Of a stretch of DNA of 19,328 bases, positions 15,513-19,328 are shown in pieces. Source of the stretch: CAZVWW01 sp964631265 (GTDB lineage: Bacteria; Thermotogota; Thermotogae; MWEM01); contig CAZVWW010000037.1 of assembly GCA_964631265.1 (NCBI GenBank), positions 1 to 19,328 of the forward strand, given 5' to 3'. The notes below the pieces were generated by a model. It searched no databases, was not told the DNA's origin, and saw nothing but the letters and a program-made list of their open reading frames with translations. The position numbers and the translations under genes were made by a program. The first letter of the stretch is position 1. Each line of letters opens with the position of its first letter.

Positions 15513-16076
15513 TTAACGTCTCTTCAATTTTTCATAGCAGTCCATGCAGAGCGCAATATATTTTTCCATCCCGCCGACATCGATTTCGTCCTGACTCTCG
15601 CTTAACTTATAAGTGATGATGCCGTTGTACTCTCCGCACTCGTGGCATACCGCTTTCTTTTTGATGATCCGGTCGGCCAAACCCATGAGCTTGACGGTTG
15701 TGTCGAATGGATTTTCTTTAAAGCTCATATCGATTCCCGCGCAGATAATATCTCTGCCTTCCTTTCTCAACTGCTTCGTGACATCCACAAGCCCTTCATC
15801 AAAGAATTGGACTTCATCAAAAAAAATGGCCTTTTCATTGTTGAGATAATGCCGGGCTTCAGCGGATGTCTTAAGCGCAACCGCCTTTTCGGTCATGCCC
15901 GAGTGGGATCTGATTTCCTCACTGCCATACCGGTCGTCAATAAGCGGCTTAAAGATTCGATACGGTTTACCGCCGAGTTTGTATATCTCAACGTAGGAGA
16001 GCAGTTCAGTGGTCTTTCCCGAGTACATCGGACCGGCAATGACCGTTATCTGACCGGCGTCATTCGCTGATGTCAT
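15513..16076 (-). CDS. tdk: Thymidine kinase, type II
   Basis: Thymidine kinase transfers phosphate from ATP to thymidine in the pyrimidine salvage pathway. It has 187 residues. The P-loop GPMYSGKT is at 15-22, the Walker B/catalytic motif DEVQFF at 87-92 (E88 the likely base), and the structural zinc cysteines are C144, C147, C177 and C180. The lid region YNGIITYKL precedes the last pair. I place the start at ATG 16076, whose ATGA overlaps the stop of the upstream secreted-protein gene and is preceded by GGAGAGGA. A reading frame open to 16187 would add 37 residues with no family resemblance. The four-base overlap implies translational coupling. Tdk supplies dTTP for DNA synthesis and fits functionally beside priA, though the pairing may be incidental. 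Confidence 0.96.
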   Translation of the reverse strand: MTSANDAGQITVIAGPMYSGKTTELLSYVEIYKLGGKPYRIFKPLIDDRYGSEEIRSHSGMTEKAVALKTSAEARHYLNNEKAIFFDEVQFFDEGLVDVTKQLRKEGRDIICAGIDMSFKENPFDTTVKLMGLADRIIKKKAVCHECGEYNGIITYKLSESQDEIDVGGMEKYIALCMDCYEKLKRR

Positions 16077-16711
16077 CTGGTCCTCTCCATGTAGGTAACG
16101 TCCAATATCATGGTCTGGAGATTTCCGGCTTGATCCACCTTTAACAGACCGGATTTGCCGTTGTATTTGAAGAAAAGATTCTCCCACTCATCAACATGGG
16201 TGACCTTTTCGATCTTGAGTTCCAGCAGCGGATTATCAGCGTAATAATCCCTTACAACGAGCTGGGGGACAAAGACCGAGAATTCATTGGTCTCGTTTTT
16301 CTTGTAATGATCATAAACAAGCTGCCACATCCATGAGATATTGTTATCAAGCAGCAGAAGTGGTTTTTTGGATTTGATCTGTCCGGTTATATCCTTAAAT
16401 GAATACTCAACAACACCATCTTCAACACTGCAATTGACCTCTGTGGTATTGTTATTGTACAGTACCTGAAGGTTATAAACACTTATGTTCCCGTTTTGAA
16501 GTTCTCCGGATGTGTTGTAGGTTGCCACAATATCCTGGAAATTATAATTCGTCTCTGATTCGAAGCGCTCATCATTTTGGCCGGAGATTGTCAATGTTTC
16601 CGTAGCGGCAGGAATGCTGGCAATCTGAAAATGATATTCCGCGGATCCCACGGCAAAAAGTCCTGTTGTCACCATCGTTAAAAGAAAAAGAGCTGTCAAA
16701 AGTCGTTTCAT
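16073..16711 (-). CDS. Predicted secreted protein, unknown function
   Basis: I do not recognise a characterised family. The 212-residue product starts MKRLLTALFLLTMVTTGLFA, a classic type I signal peptide with likely cleavage near residues 20-24. There is no lipobox cysteine. The mature part alternates short polar and hydrophobic stretches, suggesting mostly beta structure. It contains a single cysteine (C94), an asparagine-rich patch (NNNTTEVN), and a central LLLLDNNISWMWQLVYDHYKK segment (about 118-138). The end, NGKSGLLKVDQAGNLQTMIL, resembles beta-rich periplasmic proteins of the LolA or DUF3108 type in rhythm only. The start at 16711 is fixed by GGAGGG eight bases upstream and by the signal peptide; a longer frame to 16801 would run into prmA. 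It overlaps tdk by four bases. The product is probably periplasmic. Confidence 0.85.
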   Translation of the reverse strand: MKRLLTALFLLTMVTTGLFAVGSAEYHFQIASIPAATETLTISGQNDERFESETNYNFQDIVATYNTSGELQNGNISVYNLQVLYNNNTTEVNCSVEDGVVEYSFKDITGQIKSKKPLLLLDNNISWMWQLVYDHYKKNETNEFSVFVPQLVVRDYYADNPLLELKIEKVTHVDEWENLFFKYNGKSGLLKVDQAGNLQTMILDVTYMERTR

Positions 16712-16733
16712 TAAAAAATCCCTCCGAGTTGTT

Positions 16734-17582
16734 TTATTGTTGTTCAGCCACAAGGGCCATCCATTCATGCTTGCTGATACGCTCGATAATTGAGAAACCA
16801 TGTTGATTTAACAGATCATCAAATGCTCCGTACTGTTTATTCAAGAGTCCGGAAAAGATCAGCTTCGAATCTTCAACGATAAAATCCCGGATTTTATTCT
16901 CTTCATCTTCCAAAAGCGCCTTTAAAACATCGAACAGAATATTCGCAACCACCACATTGTACTGCCCGTCAACATTGGCCATTAGATCTGATTGCCGAAC
17001 CTCAACCTCTCGATCACAACCGTTTAAGAAAAGATTCTCCCGGCAGGCCGTTATGGACTGCTCATCCACATCAACCGCCATAACCGAAGCGCCCAGTTTC
17101 GCGGCCATGAGACTCAGAATACCCGAGCCACAACCGATATCAAGCAGACGGTCCCGCGGTTTTGTATATTGCTCAAGTAGTTGGGCGGCTAACCGGGTGG
17201 ATTCATGTTCTCCTGTGCCAAAGGCCATCCCGGGGATTATCCTGAGGATTTCTATCCGCTTCTGCGGATCAATCGAGGGATCGATCAGAAACTTGCCGGT
17301 CAACCACATCGGCCTGAGACTGTCTTTCCATTTGGCAATCCAGTCCTGTGGCTCCTGTCTTTCAACGATAAAATCCCTTAAGAAAGGGCATCTTGATTCC
17401 AACAGGTGTCGGATTCTCTTTGCCTCAGATTCAGAGTTCAGATAAACCTCCAGTCGATGACGGGGGGGGTCTTCATCTTCCTGGATTGAATAACCCGAAA
17501 TGGACTCAAGCAGAAAGAAGGTTTCCAGTTCCTCCGTTCTCGCCGGGTGATCAAAAAGTGCCTTCAGACAGTACACATCCAT
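16734..17582 (-). CDS. prmA: Ribosomal protein L11 methyltransferase
   Basis: PrmA uses S-adenosylmethionine to methylate lysines and the N-terminus of ribosomal protein L11, whose gene rplK is in this window. The 282-residue product has a substrate-recognition domain (about 1-85, with DWIAKWKDSLRP leading into the linker) and a Rossmann methyltransferase domain. The diagnostic motifs are GMAFGTGEHEST (118-129), LLDIGCGSGILSLMAAKLGA (146-165, the SAM-binding loop), AVDVDE (169-174) and VVANIL (211-216). The C-terminal IFSGLL and SKHEWMALV are also typical. It starts at ATG 17582, one base after the upstream stop codon, with GGAGGAGG inside the end of the previous gene. That close join implies translational coupling. 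T. maritima PrmA is well studied and of similar length. Confidence 0.96.
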   Translation of the reverse strand: MDVYCLKALFDHPARTEELETFFLLESISGYSIQEDEDPPRHRLEVYLNSESEAKRIRHLLESRCPFLRDFIVERQEPQDWIAKWKDSLRPMWLTGKFLIDPSIDPQKRIEILRIIPGMAFGTGEHESTRLAAQLLEQYTKPRDRLLDIGCGSGILSLMAAKLGASVMAVDVDEQSITACRENLFLNGCDREVEVRQSDLMANVDGQYNVVVANILFDVLKALLEDEENKIRDFIVEDSKLIFSGLLNKQYGAFDDLLNQHGFSIIERISKHEWMALVAEQQ

Positions 17583-17583
17583 A

Positions 17584-18417
17584 CTATTGTTCCTCCTCCA
17601 GGACAGGAGACTCAGGCAGTTTTTTTCTCAACCTCTCATCGGCATCAAGAAACTGATTGATCTCCATTGAGAGTTTGAAAAGCAGATAATACCAGTAGAT
17701 ACCGAACGTTACAATAGTAAAGAAGAAGAAGAGCAGGATGTTTCGATAGGGAATGATATATTCAATATCGCCGACATAGGTCTCTTTCAGGTAGAAGGCG
17801 TAGAACTGACTCTTGATATCCACCAGGTCATAACAGACTTTAAAGATCTTCGAGAGATAATACGCAAGGAATGCGAAAGAAAAGATCGAAAAGAAAAAAG
17901 ACATCTCATTGAGAAAGATCGAAAAGACAGACATCGCCACATAAATATAAAAGGGCCAGGGCTGGATCCGCATCGAGTTCAACTTGTCCCCCATCCATTC
18001 AAAATCGTAGATGGCCTCTTCGTCCGATGTCTTTTCGATGATGTCGCCGAGTATCTGGTTCGTCTCGGTGATATTCCGGTTTAACGACTCCGACCACTGA
18101 TAGTTGACGAAAACCTGGAAGAGGAAAGAAACAAGGGATATGATAAACCCGAGAACGGCTGTTAATGTCCATTTTTTCATCGAATCCTGTATCACATTCT
18201 GGTCTGTCTCAGACTGAGGAAGACCAGTCTGAGGCAAATTTCTGTCCACTGTCGATGTTGACTGATAGGCGGCCCCCTCCTGCTGCATCTGTTCCATGTA
18301 TTCGTTTGTCCATCTTGCCGTATCATAGGCCATGAAAAACAGCGAAAACAATCCAAAGGCAATCGAAAGATAGGCAAACATGATGTTCACTCTTTTTGTG
18401 TTTAAAAAGGAAAGCAA
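17584..18417 (-). CDS. Multi-spanning membrane protein, paralogue A (DUF4234-like C-terminus)
   Basis: No characterised function is recognised. The 277-residue protein has hydrophobic spans near 13-31, 84-105, 155-170, 172-190 and 226-247. A polar, glutamine-rich linker (about 36-80) separates the first two. The signature YQWSESLNRNI (106-116) follows span 2. The last span, TIVTFGIYWYYLLFK, leads into MEINQFLDADERL, which resembles the GIYWxY...EIN end of DUF4234-type membrane proteins. Its neighbour at 18488-19171 shares the same layout and motifs, so the two are tandem paralogues. TTG 18417 is chosen because AGGAGGG lies just upstream; ATG at 18381 has a weaker site. It heads the six-gene operon behind the extended -10 at 18450-18458, and prmA begins one base after its stop. 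Confidence 0.85.
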   Translation of the reverse strand: MLSFLNTKRVNIMFAYLSIAFGLFSLFFMAYDTARWTNEYMEQMQQEGAAYQSTSTVDRNLPQTGLPQSETDQNVIQDSMKKWTLTAVLGFIISLVSFLFQVFVNYQWSESLNRNITETNQILGDIIEKTSDEEAIYDFEWMGDKLNSMRIQPWPFYIYVAMSVFSIFLNEMSFFFSIFSFAFLAYYLSKIFKVCYDLVDIKSQFYAFYLKETYVGDIEYIIPYRNILLFFFFTIVTFGIYWYYLLFKLSMEINQFLDADERLRKKLPESPVLEEEQ

Positions 18418-18449
18418 ATTATCCCTCCTGAGAATTATCTATCCCCCGG

Positions 18450-18458
18450 ATTATAGCA
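18450..18458 (-). promoter_or_regulatory. Extended -10 promoter of the membrane protein-prmA-tdk-priA-comFB operon
   Basis: On the - strand this reads TGCTATAAT, a perfect extended -10, with the wider 11-mer TATGCTATAAT identical to the rpmE promoter core. No good -35 exists at 16-18 bases (ACCTGT at 17), which extended -10 promoters tolerate. Transcription would begin near 18443, about 25 bases before the TTG start at 18417. An imperfect inverted repeat at 18465-18487 covers the -35 position. Confidence 0.7.
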
Positions 18459-18464
18459 TATCTC

Positions 18465-18487
18465 ATTGGTGAACAGGTGTCATCAAT
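18465..18487. repeat. Inverted repeat over the -35 region of the operon promoter
   Basis: ATTGGTGA (18465-18472) pairs with TCATCAAT (18480-18487) with one G-T pair, giving eight pairs around a seven-base spacer. It begins directly after the stop codon of the upstream membrane-protein gene and spans the place where a -35 box would be. It could be a repressor operator, or an RNA hairpin at the end of the upstream gene, but there is no T run for termination. Confidence 0.4.
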
Positions 18488-19171
18488 CTATTTTTTCAAA
18501 AGACTCCTGTTGTAAACATCGGCTTCTATGAAGTCATTGATCTCTCTTGAATGATTGATCAGCAGAAACCACCAGTAGATTCCCAGGGTGATAATGGTGA
18601 AAAGGATCACAAGACCGAAATGCCGCTTTTTAATCCGTCTCATGGCTATGTTGTCCCCATGGAGATAGATGCCGTAAAAGAGGTCTTTTGCCCCCTGTAA
18701 ACGCTCTTCGGTATTAAAGATGGACTGCAGGAATATGCCCAGAAAGATAAAGGCCATAATACTTGCAAGGGTAGCAAAGAGAGCGTTTATGAGCACCCCG
18801 CTGATGATGTAAAAGGCAAGATGCAACCAGAACCAGAGCATGTCAATCCGGCTGTTCTGCAATTGGTTGGTATACATTCGAAGGTTTCCCGGGGTTGATT
18901 CCGTTGCGTTGTCATCCATGGCAAACGCAAGGATTTTAAGACTGTTCTCGATATTGGTGTTGAGTGCCTCCGTCCATTGATACATCACAACGATCTGTAA
19001 AGCACCTGCCAGAACAGAAAAAACTGCTCCAACAATGGGGACAAGAGAAAGCGCAAGACCTATAATACCGAAGATGATCACAAATACAGCGATGTTTACA
19101 TTGACTGTCATCTCTTTGACAAAACTCAGTTCCGGTAATGAGCGATTGTTGTCATTGCGATTGAGGGACAT
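18488..19171 (-). CDS. Multi-spanning membrane protein, paralogue B (DUF4234-like C-terminus)
   Basis: No characterised function is recognised. From ATG 19171 the product has 227 residues. A polar N-terminus (1-22) is followed by hydrophobic spans near 25-43, 45-63, 111-129, 131-150 and 185-205. The signature YQWTEALNTNIENSLKIL (64-81) matches YQWSESLNRNI of the neighbouring gene. The C-terminal TIITLGIYWWFLLINHSREI leading to INDFIEAD matches the neighbour's final segment. I prefer ATG 19171, with AGCAGGAAC just upstream, over ATG 19210, which has no ribosome site and adds 13 unlikely residues. The gene may be transcribed separately from the downstream operon, because a good promoter lies in the 70-base gap. 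A possible promoter (TTGTCT, 17 bases, TATGTT) lies upstream but is weak. Confidence 0.82.
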   Translation of the reverse strand: MSLNRNDNNRSLPELSFVKEMTVNVNIAVFVIIFGIIGLALSLVPIVGAVFSVLAGALQIVVMYQWTEALNTNIENSLKILAFAMDDNATESTPGNLRMYTNQLQNSRIDMLWFWLHLAFYIISGVLINALFATLASIMAFIFLGIFLQSIFNTEERLQGAKDLFYGIYLHGDNIAMRRIKKRHFGLVILFTIITLGIYWWFLLINHSREINDFIEADVYNRSLLKK

Positions 19172-19286
19172 TTTGTTCCTGCTACTAAAAACATATACAT
19201 AAGTATACATTTAGACAATTTCTGCTTCATCCTGTTCTCTTTCGGAAGAATCCTACTCAAGTTTGTATAACAGTCCGCAGACGTAT

Positions 19287-19307
19287 GGAATTTGAGAAAC
19301 AAATTCC
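19287..19307. repeat. Perfect inverted repeat near the right edge
   Basis: GGAATTTG (19287-19294) and CAAATTCC (19300-19307) form a perfect eight-base inverted repeat with a five-base spacer. It lies in the gap upstream of the - strand membrane-protein gene and just before a GAGGAG sequence (19308-19313) and an in-frame TTG at 19319. The repeat could be an operator shared by divergent genes, or an RNA hairpin in the leader of a + strand gene that begins at the window edge. Confidence 0.4.
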
Positions 19308-19318
19308 GAGGAGTTTAT

Positions 19319-19328
19319 TTGAAAACCA
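19319..19328 (+). CDS. Possible start of a divergent + strand gene, cut by the window end
   Basis: TTG AAA ACC follows a GAGGAG ribosome-site-like sequence (19308-19313) by five bases and would encode MKT. TTG starts are common in this window (nusG, rpoB, priA), which makes this credible, but only three codons are visible. It could equally be chance sequence. Confidence 0.2.

Noticed and set aside
16077..16187. Longer tdk start at 16187
   Set aside because: It would add 37 residues without resemblance to thymidine kinase and overlap the secreted-protein gene by over 100 bases. ATG 16076 has a ribosome site and begins shortly before the P-loop.
16712..16801. Longer start for the secreted protein at 16801
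   Set aside because: It would bury the signal peptide 30 residues inside the protein and overlap prmA. ATG 16711 has GGAGGG at a good distance.
1..19328. CRISPR arrays, insertion sequences, prophage genes or attachment sites
   Set aside because: No direct-repeat arrays, transposase or integrase frames were seen. Neither tRNA is followed by a duplicated 3' end within the window.

Overview
This window is a stretch of bacterial chromosome whose first two thirds is the conserved transcription/translation block tRNA-Trp, secE, nusG, rplK, rplA, rplJ, rplL, rpoB, rpoC, all on the + strand. The best taxonomic clue is NusG. At about 354 residues it is nearly twice the usual size because of a ~175-residue insertion inside the NGN domain, the arrangement known from Thermotoga maritima NusG. 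Stretches such as the YYIPES segment, the RRLFPGYVFVEM core and the GRETPVVVHV C-terminus closely resemble the Thermotoga protein as I remember it. RplK, RplJ and RpmE also read like Thermotoga orthologues. I infer a member of, or a relative of, the Thermotogota. The base composition (roughly mid-40s % GC by eye) would suit a mesophilic or moderately thermophilic lineage such as Kosmotoga/Mesotoga, but the genus is a guess.

Layout. 10-85 tRNA-Trp; 110-358 secE; 364-1428 nusG (TTG start). Positions 1429-1539 hold a terminator-like hairpin followed by an L1-binding-type mRNA leader, then rplK and rplA. Positions 2686-2805 hold an L10-type leader whose conserved lower stem competes with an intrinsic-terminator-like hairpin, then rplJ (GTG start) and rplL. 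A strong hairpin terminator/attenuator at 3789-3820 precedes rpoB (TTG start) and rpoC. A clear extended -10 promoter at 12362-12390 then drives rpmE and tRNA-Ser(UGA), closed by a strong terminator at 12764-12801.

The last third is on the - strand and converges on this block. Reading right to left there is a membrane protein (19171-18488), then a tightly packed six-gene run: a second, paralogous membrane protein (18417-17584), prmA, a small secreted protein, tdk, priA and comFB (ending at 12902). The gaps are 1, 22, -4, 16 and 30 bases, so this looks like one operon. A perfect extended -10 element at 18450-18458 sits just upstream of its first gene and shares an exact 11-mer with the rpmE promoter.

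How the parts connect. The + strand makes RNA polymerase, its elongation factor NusG, four ribosomal proteins and SecE, with two recognisable feedback leaders (L1 and L10). The - strand operon includes PrmA, which methylates ribosomal protein L11 encoded by rplK in this window, together with thymidine salvage (Tdk), replication restart (PriA) and a ComFB-family protein. Most of the window is core housekeeping. The less ordinary parts are the mutually exclusive structures in the rplJ leader, the similar barrel-type repeats inserted in both NusG and RpoC, the comFB-priA linkage, and the tandem uncharacterised membrane proteins. No mobile element, CRISPR array or broken gene was seen.
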